In this document: positions 4,536 through 10,617 of the stretch, piece by piece
How the letters are laid out: each line of letters starts with the position of its first letter
Numbering within the stretch: position 1 is the stretch's first letter
Assembly: GCA_016177265.1 (NCBI GenBank)
Contig: JACOVP010000008.1
Location: forward strand, 1 to 10,617
Direction of reading: 5' to 3'
Origin: Candidatus Woesearchaeota archaeon
GTDB lineage: Archaea; Nanobdellota; Nanobdellia; SCGC-AAA011-G17; UBA489
Length of the DNA stretch: 10,617 bases
Notes under the pieces: generated by a model
The model's database searches: none
What the model was told of the DNA's origin: nothing
The model's input: only the letters and a program-made list of their open reading frames with translations
Position numbers and translations under genes: made by a program

Positions 4536-5352
4536 ATAAGCGTTTTAGAAAGAGAATAATTTTCTGCCAAAGGATTAGTTTCTCTGGAGGACGTTCTAGT
4601 AGTTGTGTTTTTTCTGGAGATACTGCTTTTTTGCAGCAGCAGACTTTTCCCGTGGCACAATAGCCCAGTCCCTTGCTGTATTCTTCTGCGAGGCATGAAG
4701 GAACATTGGGATTGCTTTTCTGATCACGGCAGGCAGCTTCATCATATCCTTCTTCCTGACAGACATCTGAGCAGGTCATATCTGCACAGTCAGAAAAACA
4801 GAATCTTTCCCCTGGTTCACAGACACCATCACCGCAGATTAATTCATCTTGCGATTTTTCTTTCGTTGCATTAATCCCCCCAAAGCCACTAGCAGTTACT
4901 ACAATACTGGTCGTCTCTTTGAGAACATCATAGGCCTTGTAAGAGCCAATGACTTTCGCTGCACGACGCGTGTCATCCAAACTGCTTCCTGCGATGATGA
5001 GATCATTACCTATAACACGTATTATTGCTTCTCCTTTTCTGTATGGCCAAGCCTCGCAACTGATGGGCACCAAACCATTATCACAAGGATGGCCTATCAC
5101 GATCTTTGATTCTTTAGGAGCCACTTCATCTTCAATGACCGTTTCCAGATCTGGCTCATTCACATTATAGCGTTTGAGACCAAGAGCGACATCAATAGCC
5201 GCCAAACTATCGCCACCTTTTGCTTTTGCTCCAAGGACAATCTTAAAATTCTTATCAACGCGCTGGAGATATTCGTAGATAGAATCAATCTTTGCAAAGG
5301 CTACTGGAGAGAGGATGAATAAGAGGAGCACAATAATCACTATCTTTTTCAT
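4522..5352 (-). CDS. Exported S-layer-like protein with Cys-rich domain, 276 aa
   Basis: A signal peptide (1-20, ending AFA) leads into a domain resembling archaeal S-layer repeats: FKIVLGAKAKGGDSLAAID (36-54), IVIGHPC (84-90), GEAIIRVIGNDLIIAGSS (107-124) and DDTRRAAKVIGSY (126-138), where the D-D-T-R-R-A-A-K stretch is the most telling. Then comes a Cys-rich segment opening CGDGVCEPGE-x-FCFSDC (173-189), a motif common in exported archaeal proteins, with further cysteines to 240 (KVCCCKK). The end (257-276) is amphipathic, basic and hydrophobic and may associate with the membrane. Its ATG overlaps the upstream gene's TGA (ATGA) and there is no Shine-Dalgarno site, so translation is probably coupled. 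Its 3' end overlaps the convergent PLC-fold gene by 14 nt. It is short for a lattice S-layer protein, so an S-layer-associated role is more likely. Confidence 0.75.
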   Translation of the reverse strand: MKKIVIIVLLLFILSPVAFAKIDSIYEYLQRVDKNFKIVLGAKAKGGDSLAAIDVALGLKRYNVNEPDLETVIEDEVAPKESKIVIGHPCDNGLVPISCEAWPYRKGEAIIRVIGNDLIIAGSSLDDTRRAAKVIGSYKAYDVLKETTSIVVTASGFGGINATKEKSQDELICGDGVCEPGERFCFSDCADMTCSDVCQEEGYDEAACRDQKSNPNVPSCLAEEYSKGLGYCATGKVCCCKKAVSPEKTQLLERPPEKLILWQKIILFLKRLFRFA

Positions 5353-6218
5353 AGTTGTTTGATAAGCATGAACCCTTTTAAATTCTTTTCCTTATAGTCG
5401 TGTGCTTTCCTGGATAATTCTCCGTTAGTTAGGAAGATGACTGGCATTTTTTTCAATTGTCCTTGATTGTGGGCTAAACTGAGATCTGAATCTGCAATCT
5501 TCTTCTTATTCTTGGCAATAAGCACATAGTCTAATAATCCAAGATTTGAGGGGACTTTGGCAATGAGTTCCAGCTCTTTATTTTTCTTGATCATTTTTTC
5601 TTCGATGACTTGGATATGGCTATTTTGAATGTAACTTCTGACTGCCTGCATGAATAATTCTGGGGCTTCTCTCTTGGCTGGTTTTTTTACTCCTTGTAGT
5701 TCTTTAGGCAGGATGGTTGTTTGTTCTCCTCTTCTTGCTTGCGGTTGCTGGGCAGTTGCTTGGAGTATGGTCTGTGGAATAAATGAAGGTTGTTTTGGTT
5801 GCACTTGTTGTATTAATGGTGGATGTTCTTTCTGCAGATACCATCGCCAAACTATCTCTTGATTTTTATCATACGAAGGAACAGCAAAATCCTTGATCAT
5901 GCGGAGCGCAACGCGAATGGCTGGTGCAACATCCCGGTCTTTCACCATCTTTTTCTCTCTCAATAAATTATACGCTTCCTTTTCTTTTTGCGGCAATCCT
6001 TGATAGAGGAGGTTTAATTTTTCTTCTTGACCGGGCATATAGTAGACTGGAGAACCACCGATTTTTGCTGTGCTAATTTTGACGATTTTTTCTGCTGCCA
6101 GTTCTGAAAGGATAGCGCCTGCATAGAAGGTATCTCTCTGGATGTCTTTAGCGACCTGCATAGGCAAGACTGGGCCTTTACTCTTCACACAGGCTAGGAC
6201 TTTATCACGGAGCTCCAT
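5349..6218 (-). CDS. Winged-helix protein with possible nuclease-like C-terminal domain, 289 aa
   Basis: The N-terminus (about 1-62) has a winged-helix pattern: helix, MQVAKDIQRDTFYAGAILSELAAEK (20-44) as the helix-turn-helix, then a strand pair ending VYYMPG. A second helical segment follows (76-128). Residues 133-183 are a Gln/Pro-rich linker with low complexity. The C-terminal domain (186-289) alternates predicted strands and helices: VIEEK, LELIAKVPS, LDYVLIAKNKKK, then a helix with Gln residues, MPVIFLTNGELSRKA and GFMLIK. The late half resembles the Mrr/REase-like fold, but a full PD-(D/E)xK triad is not obvious, so this is tentative. Cytoplasmic, no signal peptide. The TATA box is about 26 bp before the ATG (leaderless). 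It is coupled by ATGA overlap to the S-layer-like gene. Likely nucleic-acid binding. Confidence 0.7.
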   Translation of the reverse strand: MELRDKVLACVKSKGPVLPMQVAKDIQRDTFYAGAILSELAAEKIVKISTAKIGGSPVYYMPGQEEKLNLLYQGLPQKEKEAYNLLREKKMVKDRDVAPAIRVALRMIKDFAVPSYDKNQEIVWRWYLQKEHPPLIQQVQPKQPSFIPQTILQATAQQPQARRGEQTTILPKELQGVKKPAKREAPELFMQAVRSYIQNSHIQVIEEKMIKKNKELELIAKVPSNLGLLDYVLIAKNKKKIADSDLSLAHNQGQLKKMPVIFLTNGELSRKAHDYKEKNLKGFMLIKQL

Positions 6219-6240
6219 ACTCTAGAACGAGGAAAAGAAG

Positions 6241-6247
6241 TTTTTAA
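6241..6247 (-). promoter_or_regulatory. TATA box for the winged-helix operon
   Basis: On the minus strand aaccttaaaaac places an AT-rich box centred about 26 bp before the ATG at 6218. The remainder of the 6219-6336 gap is AT-rich and I see no gene in it. Confidence 0.55.
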
Positions 6248-6336
6248 GGTTTGTTGTGAACTAAGAAAGAGATTGAAGGAGTCTTATTGTGATGATGGTT
6301 GTGATTGAATAGTTTCTCTTTTAAATTTTTATATCT

Positions 6337-6834
6337 TTATAAACACTCTGTAGGTCTAGGAGCAGTTTCTGTTTTTGCTTTAGCATATCCTCTTCGGTAA
6401 ATGCTTCTGCCCACTTCATATATACCACTTAGAGCATTTGTTGCGAGCCAAGTAATACCATAAGGTCTTGTTTCTGGTTTTGCTAAAAGGGAGAGTGCTA
6501 CGAAAGAAGCAGTGGTTGCTGATAGAACATACATCACTTTGAGAGTATGAACTGCTATGTAGTCTAGAAGAGCACTTTCTCGATCTCGGACTTTAGTAAA
6601 ATCTTCTTTTAACTTAGTAGTAAGAGTCGCGTTGTCCGCTCCCATCAATTTACATAGTCTTTTGCTGCCTCTGATTGCTGAAGGGAGTATGGTGCTTGCA
6701 CATGCGCCAGTTGCTGCACCTATTGTTGAACCCATTACTAAGCCTCCTAAAGAAGCGAATATTACGTCTAAAGAATGAGTATATTTTTTCCCTCTTACTT
6801 GCTCTGTTTCCTGTGGTTGCTGTGGTTCGACCAT
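6337..6834 (-). CDS. Small membrane protein, 165 aa, unknown function
   Basis: I do not recognise a family. From the chosen ATG at 6834 the product starts MVEPQQPQETEQ, followed by a Gly/Ala-rich hydrophobic segment (about 23-50, with GGLVMGSTIGAATGA), a charged middle (52-88, with KLKEDFTKVRDRES), a second hydrophobic segment (about 93-117) and a basic C-terminal part with a moderately hydrophobic stretch around 125-137. The reading frame extends to a GTG at 6891 inside endA, but a strong TATA box (TTTATAAA, 6857-6864) lies 26 bp before the 6834 ATG and only a few bases from the alternatives, so a leaderless start at 6834 is preferred. The first codons resemble those of the upstream endA (both contain QPQE[ST]E), which also supports this start. 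It may be co-transcribed with endA as well as having its own promoter. Confidence 0.68.
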   Translation of the reverse strand: MVEPQQPQETEQVRGKKYTHSLDVIFASLGGLVMGSTIGAATGACASTILPSAIRGSKRLCKLMGADNATLTTKLKEDFTKVRDRESALLDYIAVHTLKVMYVLSATTASFVALSLLAKPETRPYGITWLATNALSGIYEVGRSIYRRGYAKAKTETAPRPTECL

Positions 6835-6856
6835 ATGTGTATTCTGTAACATATAG

Positions 6857-6864
6857 TTTATAAA
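6857..6864 (-). promoter_or_regulatory. TATA box and BRE deciding the 6834 start
   Basis: On the minus strand cgaaaggtttataaac gives a purine-rich BRE followed by TTTATAAA centred about 26 bp upstream of the ATG at 6834. It begins just after the endA stop codon, in a 41-bp gap. Confidence 0.7.
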
Positions 6865-6875
6865 CCTTTCGTTTC

Positions 6876-7448
6876 TTAGGGACGCTTCCACTCTATAACA
6901 TAGTACGTAACGTCTCCCTCATCATCAACAATACCAATCAAGAGATTCTTCCTCGTCGAATGTGCAACTCTATTCTTAGCAGAAAAGTCATACCACGTTA
7001 GTGTTTCACCTTCATGCACTGGATACAAAATCCAGCGAGCATGATCATCTCCTGGCTTCACACCCCGATCATACACTCTGAAATCTGCACCAAACTTCAA
7101 AGCAGTTTTTATAATATAGCCACGCATCCGCATATCTCTGTATACGACATACCGAATCCAGAAATTTGGCTCTACTTTTCTGGCACGCTGGACATAACTA
7201 TCAACGGACATTTTTTTCTTTTTGCTATCAACAATAAGCATTTTCTTTTTTTCCAGCAAGTACAGTCCTTCCACTAGAGAATAGACTATCTTTCCTTCTT
7301 GCGGCTCACCGAAGCGTGACTGATCATACAAGGTCCGAGCTTCGCCTTTGTCCTCTGCCAAGACTCTCTCTCGTGACAAGACTGCTTTGATCTTGACCTT
7401 AGTGTCCAGTGTTGTTTTCTCTGATTCCTGTGGTTGTTTTTTCACCAT
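6876..7448 (-). CDS. endA: tRNA-splicing endonuclease (tRNA-intron lyase), 190 aa
   Basis: Cuts pre-tRNA at both intron borders in bulge-helix-bulge motifs, leaving 2',3'-cyclic phosphate and 5'-OH ends. The catalytic triad is visible: Tyr126 (FRVYDRG), His136 (DDHARW) and Lys167 (AHSTRKNLL). The spacings of 10 and 31 residues equal those of Methanocaldococcus jannaschii EndA (Tyr115, His125, Lys156). The preceding helix YRDMRMRGYIIKTALKFGADF (from 103) and the acidic dimer loop VDDEGD (174-179) are typical, and the N-terminal domain has the usual YSLVEGLYLLEKKK (56-69). Length and single catalytic unit suggest the homotetrameric alpha4 class, without an insertion between Tyr and His. Leaderless from a TATA box shared with the divergent rnz. 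Its likely substrate, a two-intron tRNA-Asn, lies about 4.4 kb away. Confidence 0.96.
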   Translation of the reverse strand: MVKKQPQESEKTTLDTKVKIKAVLSRERVLAEDKGEARTLYDQSRFGEPQEGKIVYSLVEGLYLLEKKKMLIVDSKKKKMSVDSYVQRARKVEPNFWIRYVVYRDMRMRGYIIKTALKFGADFRVYDRGVKPGDDHARWILYPVHEGETLTWYDFSAKNRVAHSTRKNLLIGIVDDEGDVTYYVIEWKRP

Positions 7449-7470
7449 TGTCCTTGAGTGAATAGCAAAC

Positions 7471-7478
7471 TATATAAA
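7471..7478. promoter_or_regulatory. Shared bidirectional TATA box between endA and rnz
   Basis: The only convincing TATA element in the 53-bp gap between the start codons is actatataaaaag. The box TATATAAA (7471-7478) is centred about 26 bp from the endA ATG (7448, minus) and about 27 bp from the rnz ATG (7502, plus). TATATA is self-complementary, so TBP could seat either way. The same element therefore explains leaderless starts of both genes. Confidence 0.7.
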
Positions 7479-7501
7479 AAGCTTGTTATTGATTGAGTTT
7501 C

Positions 7502-8392
7502 ATGCAGATCACTTTTCTGGGAACTGGATCTATGCTGCCTACGAAGGAGCGAAATGGGACTGCTGTCCTGCTTTCCTCTAGAGATGAAACTCTCTTGTTT
7601 GACTGCGGAGAGGGAACACAGAAACAGATGCGGATCATGGGCATTCCGGTGACGAAGATTACCAAGATTTTGATTAGCCATTGGCATGGTGATCATGTGT
7701 TTGGACTGCCTGGATTACTGTTAACTATGGGTGCTAGCCACTACAACAAAACATTAAATATTTATGGACCAAAAAAAAGCAAGCAACGGTTTGCAGATTT
7801 ACAACGATCTTGGATACCACAGGAGAAGATTTCTTTACTATTGAAGGAAGTTAGCAAGGGTATTTTCTTTGATGGGGCATATTTTCATTTAGAAGCACTG
7901 CCGTTAGAGCATACGACGCAGGTGATTGGCTTTTCTTTTGTAGAGAAAGACAAGAGAAATATTAATATTGAGTACACCAAGCAATTTGGTTTGGTGAAGA
8001 ATCCTCTTTTACGGGACTTACAAGCAGGAAAAAATATTACTTGGCAGGGCAAAAAGATAAAAGTGTCTGCAGCAACAACATTAACGAAAGGAAAAAAGAT
8101 TACGTTTCTGACTGATACCAAGATGTGTGCGAATGCTGTTAGACTTGCAAGAAATGCTGATGTGTTGATCTGCGAGGCAACGTATGATACAACTATGCAA
8201 GAGAAAGCGAAAGAATATGGTCATCTGACTGCGAAGGATGCGGCCATGATTGCAAAGAAGGCAAAGGTAAAGAAACTCATCATAACGCATTTCAGTCAGC
8301 GCTACAAAGACATCAAGGCACTAGAACAGGAAGCAAAACAGGTTTTTCCGAACACGATTGCTGCACATGATTTCATGGTGTACAAGGTATGA
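7502..8392 (+). CDS. rnz: Ribonuclease Z (tRNA 3' endonuclease), 296 aa
   Basis: Removes the 3' trailer of pre-tRNA just after the discriminator base, so that CCA can be added. It is a metallo-beta-lactamase-fold zinc enzyme. Visible motifs: FLGTGSMLPT (5-14), DCGEGTQKQM (34-43), the zinc motif HWHGDH (60-65), His137 (EHTT), TDT with Asp205, the GHLTAKDAA element (240-248) and THFSQRY with His263 (262-268). Trp61 replaces the Leu usual in SHLHGDH. The flexible-arm region lies at about 150-180. Length is normal for the short form. The ATG at 7502 is preferred to a TTG at 7493 because the shared TATA box is about 27 bp before it. The following transporter gene begins 9 nt after its stop, with GAGGTG overlapping the stop codon region. 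Confidence 0.97.
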   Translation: MQITFLGTGSMLPTKERNGTAVLLSSRDETLLFDCGEGTQKQMRIMGIPVTKITKILISHWHGDHVFGLPGLLLTMGASHYNKTLNIYGPKKSKQRFADLQRSWIPQEKISLLLKEVSKGIFFDGAYFHLEALPLEHTTQVIGFSFVEKDKRNINIEYTKQFGLVKNPLLRDLQAGKNITWQGKKIKVSAATTLTKGKKITFLTDTKMCANAVRLARNADVLICEATYDTTMQEKAKEYGHLTAKDAAMIAKKAKVKKLIITHFSQRYKDIKALEQEAKQVFPNTIAAHDFMVYKV

Positions 8393-8401
8393 GGTGATGC
8401 T

Positions 8402-9271
8402 ATGGAGTGGTATATCCTTGTTCTTCTCTCATCCGTTTTCTTAACGATTCAGCACGTCCTGCAGAAACGTGTCTTGTTTCGAGAGCATGCAACCGAGTAC
8501 TTAACGGTGTTTTGCTTCTTGATGTGGATTGCCTTACTTCCCTTTCGATCGCGGATTACGTTTGCACTGGACACTACTTCCTTGCTACTCCTCTTTATTA
8601 TTGGCACGTTGTCTATCTTTACGTGGCTGCCGTGGATACGGGCATACCGCCATATGGAAATTTCTACAGTGGAGCCGTTGCGCAATGTTGGACCGCTTCT
8701 CATTATCTTCCTGGCATACGTTTTTCTTGGCGAGACGATCAAGGAAATTCATTTCTTTGGCGTTCTCCTCATTGTTTTTGGGAGTTACCTGCTGGAGAGA
8801 ACAGTCTTTCGTTTTCCTCCGCTGCAATCAGCAACTCTCCCACAAAGGAAGTATGTTGTCCATGTCTTTCTCTCGATGCTAGTTGGGAGTGTTGTTGCTA
8901 TTTTAGTGAAGATTGCGTTACGTTATGTAAACGTGCCGACACTCTTATTCTACACTTTTTTCATAGCGTCGTTCTACATGCTCATCATCCAATTCATCAA
9001 GTATGAAGGCATCTACGATATCATCAAGGTCATACGGGCAGATTGGTTTCTGTTGCTCCTCATTGTGGTGACAACCCTGATTTCAGATTACTTGCATTTG
9101 GCTGCTTTGGCCATGCCAACGACTTTACTCTCCTTGGCTGTGCCGCTGCGACGATTAAGCACTCTCTTTGTCACGGTGATTGGCGGGGAATTATTCCATG
9201 AGCACAACATCTTCCAGAAAACGTTAGCGTGTTTGGTGATGGTAGTAGGAAGTTATCTGCTCATTCTTTAA
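8402..9271 (+). CDS. EamA/DMT-family membrane transporter, 289 aa
   Basis: A polytopic membrane protein of about ten helices arranged as two homologous halves, as in the drug/metabolite transporter superfamily. The first half ends with EPLRNVGPLLIIFLAYVFLG (91-110), then GETIKE, a helix and GSYLL (127-131). The second half repeats this pattern with AVPLRRLSTLFVTVIGGELF (246-265) and GSYLL (283-287). The E-P-L and V-P-L segments followed by a helix, a G-E-x turn and a final helix are the diagnostic EamA signature. The substrate cannot be predicted; family members export amino acids, nucleotides or other small metabolites. It has a Shine-Dalgarno site (GAGGTG, 8391-8396) 5 nt before ATG and is co-transcribed with rnz. 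Its stop codon overlaps that of the convergent TFB gene by 4 nt. Confidence 0.85.
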   Translation: MEWYILVLLSSVFLTIQHVLQKRVLFREHATEYLTVFCFLMWIALLPFRSRITFALDTTSLLLLFIIGTLSIFTWLPWIRAYRHMEISTVEPLRNVGPLLIIFLAYVFLGETIKEIHFFGVLLIVFGSYLLERTVFRFPPLQSATLPQRKYVVHVFLSMLVGSVVAILVKIALRYVNVPTLLFYTFFIASFYMLIIQFIKYEGIYDIIKVIRADWFLLLLIVVTTLISDYLHLAALAMPTTLLSLAVPLRRLSTLFVTVIGGELFHEHNIFQKTLACLVMVVGSYLLIL

Positions 9272-10188
9272 GCAGCTATCTTTTTAATGTGCTTTAATTT
9301 ATCTTTCAACTTTAATTTTGTGAAGAGTTCTTTGTAGCGATTTCTAATCGTGACTTCAGTGACGCCAGCAATGTCCGCCACTTCCCGCTGTGTTCGTTTT
9401 TCATTATTGAGTAATGCTGCAACGTATAATGATGCTGCTGCGATGCCAGTTGGACCACGGCCAGATGTCAGTTCTGAGTTCTCTGCCATCTCCAAAATTT
9501 CTACAGACTTGGATTGTGTTTCTGCGGTTAACTTAAGGGCTGACGCAAATCTTGGAATATAGTCAACGGGATTTGAAGGCAAAATTCTGATACCTAATTC
9601 ACGGGTGATAAATCTATAGGTGCGACCAACTTCTTTCTTATCGATACCTGATGCTTCAGACAATTCATCTAAGGTTCTGGGGACTTCATGGCGGCGACAG
9701 GCAGCATACAAAGCACCAGCAACAACGGATTCCATGGAACGGCCACGGACTAAACCGCGCTGGACTGCCATGGTGTAGACACGGGCAGCTTCTTCTTCAA
9801 CCGACTTCGGTAGTTTGAGGTAACTGGCTACCCGCTTCAATTCTGCAAGGGCTAACTTGAGGTTGCGTTCGATAGCGGTAGAAATACGATACTGCCATTT
9901 ACGCAAACGGAAGAACTTGCTCATACCCTTGCCTTCTAACTGGAAGAGATCTCCACGCTGGCCAATGTCAGTTCCTAGGCCCATGTCATATCTTGAATAG
10001 CTGAGGGGAGCGCCGGTACGTCTCCTTTTTTCAGACTTATCAGAATCAAATTCCTGCCACTCCTGGCTGTGGTCGATAATCTTCTCTTCAACGACGAGAC
10101 CACACTTTTTGCAGATGACTTCCCCACGTTCTTTATGGATAATGAGTTGTGTACTGCCGCATTCCGGGCATTTTTGGGTATAGGTCAT
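9268..10188 (-). CDS. tfb: Transcription initiation factor B, 306 aa
   Basis: Bridges TBP-TATA and RNA polymerase and reads the BRE. The N-terminal zinc ribbon has Cys7, Cys10, Cys26 and Cys29 (CPECGS and CKKCGL). The B-reader/linker follows, with FDSDKSEKRRRTGAP (47-61) and GLGTDIG (70-76). Two cyclin repeats follow: about 98-195 (with SMESVVAGALYAACRRHEVP, 151-170) and about 198-290 (with GRGPTGIAAASLYVAALL, 243-260). The last repeat contains the BRE-reading helix-turn-helix TQREVADIAGVTEVTIRNRY (266-285). Length is normal and no key residue is missing. Leaderless from a TATA-like box about 27 bp upstream. Regions 3' are convergent with the transporter. Confidence 0.97.
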   Translation of the reverse strand: MTYTQKCPECGSTQLIIHKERGEVICKKCGLVVEEKIIDHSQEWQEFDSDKSEKRRRTGAPLSYSRYDMGLGTDIGQRGDLFQLEGKGMSKFFRLRKWQYRISTAIERNLKLALAELKRVASYLKLPKSVEEEAARVYTMAVQRGLVRGRSMESVVAGALYAACRRHEVPRTLDELSEASGIDKKEVGRTYRFITRELGIRILPSNPVDYIPRFASALKLTAETQSKSVEILEMAENSELTSGRGPTGIAAASLYVAALLNNEKRTQREVADIAGVTEVTIRNRYKELFTKLKLKDKLKHIKKIAA

Positions 10189-10210
10189 GGTGCTAGAACT
10201 CCTTGGATGT

Positions 10211-10219
10211 GTTTAAAAC
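10211..10219 (-). promoter_or_regulatory. TATA-like box for tfb
   Basis: On the minus strand GTTTTAAAC is centred about 27 bp before the ATG at 10188. A second, palindromic box (CTTTATAAAG, 10240-10249) lies further upstream and could be a distal or opposite-strand promoter. Confidence 0.55.
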
Positions 10220-10292
10220 GTATATTGTAGTATAACAATCTTTATAAAGAATGGCAACAAGTTATATATAAGCTTTTCTATACTAGAGGCTT

Positions 10293-10349
10293 TGCACACC
10301 AACTGCATTCTGCACACCAATGGCTTAAAACTGCACACGAATAGCATTC
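10293..10349 (+). repeat. Three direct repeats (TGCACAC-type) upstream of the vsr-like gene
   Basis: TGCACACCAACTGCATTC (10293-10310), TGCACACCAATGGCTTAA (10311-10328) and TGCACACGAATAGCATTC (10332-10349) share the core TGCACAC-S-AA and, in two of the three, GCATTC. Copies start 18 and 21 bp apart. They lie between an upstream TATA-like box (gttatatataag, about 10261-10272) and the vsr TATA box. Operator sites abutting the promoter are plausible; a short repeat-bearing RNA from the upstream box is another possibility. Confidence 0.5.
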
Positions 10350-10357
10350 TTTAAATA
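10350..10357 (+). promoter_or_regulatory. TATA box for the vsr-like gene
   Basis: TTTAAATA is centred about 25-26 bp upstream of the ATG at 10379, giving a leaderless start. The third TGCACAC repeat ends directly at its upstream edge, overlapping the place where TFB would contact the BRE. Confidence 0.65.
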
Positions 10358-10378
10358 TAGAGGACTTCTCTTGGCATT

Positions 10379-10617
10379 ATGGACTTTCTAACTAAAAAAG
10401 AGCGAAGCAAAAGGATGTCTTTGATTAGGAGCAGGTGGACAAAGCAAGAGACAAAAGTGCATAATATGCTCAAGGGAAACAAGATCAAGCATAAGATGCA
10501 CCCTAAGCTCCCAGGCAACCCTGACGTACTTATCAACAATAAGAGGGCAGTATTCCTTCAGGGATGCTTCTGGCACAAGTGCCCAATTCATTACAAGAAG
10601 CCATCTTCAAACAAGCA
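10379..10617 (+). CDS. vsr: Vsr-like (very short patch repair) endonuclease, 5' part, cut by the window edge
   Basis: Only the first 79 codons are present; the frame is open to the end. The product has the Vsr family's opening pattern, KKERSKRMSLIRSRWTKQET (6-25), then KLPGNPDVLI (43-52) with the metal-binding Asp49, and GCFWHKCPIHYKKP (62-75), the family hallmark. The conserved Cys63 and Cys68 match zinc-ligand positions. The residue before GCFWH is Gln61, where Escherichia coli Vsr has the catalytic-site His64 and many homologues have Asp, and Leu60 replaces Thr63. Vsr nicks DNA at T:G mismatches produced by deamination of 5-methylcytosine, so a cytosine methyltransferase may lie just beyond the window; that is inference. 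Leaderless start from the TATA box at 10350-10357. Confidence 0.85.
   Translation, partial: MDFLTKKERSKRMSLIRSRWTKQETKVHNMLKGNKIKHKMHPKLPGNPDVLINNKRAVFLQGCFWHKCPIHYKKPSSNK

Noticed and set aside
6280..6336. Possible C/D box RNA in the gap before the small membrane protein gene (GTGATGA looks like a C box)
   Set aside because: No CUGA D box at a suitable distance and no terminal stem.
6337..6891. Start of the small membrane protein at GTG 6891, inside endA
   Set aside because: The TATA box at 6857-6864 lies downstream of that codon and fits a leaderless start at ATG 6834.
8407..9006. A 199-codon open frame overlapping the EamA transporter gene in another frame
   Set aside because: The composition (many Cys, Trp, Ser, His) is that of a shifted reading of a membrane-protein gene. 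The in-frame transporter has clear family motifs and a ribosome binding site.
10319..10327. A start codon (ATG GCT TAA) inside the TGCACAC repeats, downstream of a TATA-like box
   Set aside because: It encodes only two residues; no support for a leader peptide.
10293..10349. CRISPR-like array
   Set aside because: Copies are directly adjacent (18-21 bp period) with no unique spacers, imperfect, and only three in number.

Overview
The window reads as a chromosomal segment of an archaeon, most likely a DPANN lineage (Woesearchaeota-like); the phylum is inference. The archaeal signs are direct: a transcription factor B gene, an archaeal tRNA-splicing endonuclease, an intron-bearing tRNA, a class III (archaeal pilin) signal sequence, and TATA boxes centred about 25-28 bp from the start codon of the first gene of nearly every transcription unit. 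Genes inside operons mostly carry Shine-Dalgarno-like sites (GGAG/GAGG) or overlap the previous stop. Small exported or membrane proteins with Cys-rich tails and an S-layer-like domain fit DPANN gene content.

Layout. 1-700 (minus): a cassette of two related two-helix mini-membrane proteins followed by an 18-codon remnant of a third gene. 693-2267 (plus): a large pilin-like surface protein with an unusual two-helix N-terminal extension. 2338-2446 (minus): tRNA-Asn(GUU), which I interpret as carrying two BHB introns, one canonical (37/38) and one in the anticodon stem (27/28). 2525-4535 (plus): a five-helix membrane protein, then a second copy of the mini-membrane cassette (58 aa + 86 aa) driven by an almost identical promoter, then a membrane-anchored zinc phospholipase C/S1-P1 nuclease-fold enzyme. 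4522-6218 (minus): a two-gene operon of a winged-helix protein with a possible nuclease-like C-terminus and an exported S-layer-like Cys-rich protein. 6337-7448 (minus): a small membrane protein and endA. 7502-9271 (plus): RNase Z and an EamA-type transporter. 9268-10188 (minus): TFB. 10379-end (plus): the 5' part of a Vsr-like endonuclease preceded by three short direct repeats.

How the parts fit. Three elements concern tRNA maturation: the two-intron tRNA-Asn, the splicing endonuclease EndA that would excise the introns, and RNase Z, which cuts the 3' trailer (this tRNA encodes no CCA). endA and rnz are divergent and appear to share one TATA box, a possible single-switch arrangement for tRNA processing. 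The other theme is the cell envelope: pilin-like protein, S-layer-like protein, anchored PLC-fold enzyme, and the duplicated mini-membrane cassette with its conserved promoter, which is the least explained element here. No stretch above 300 bases lacks a gene.
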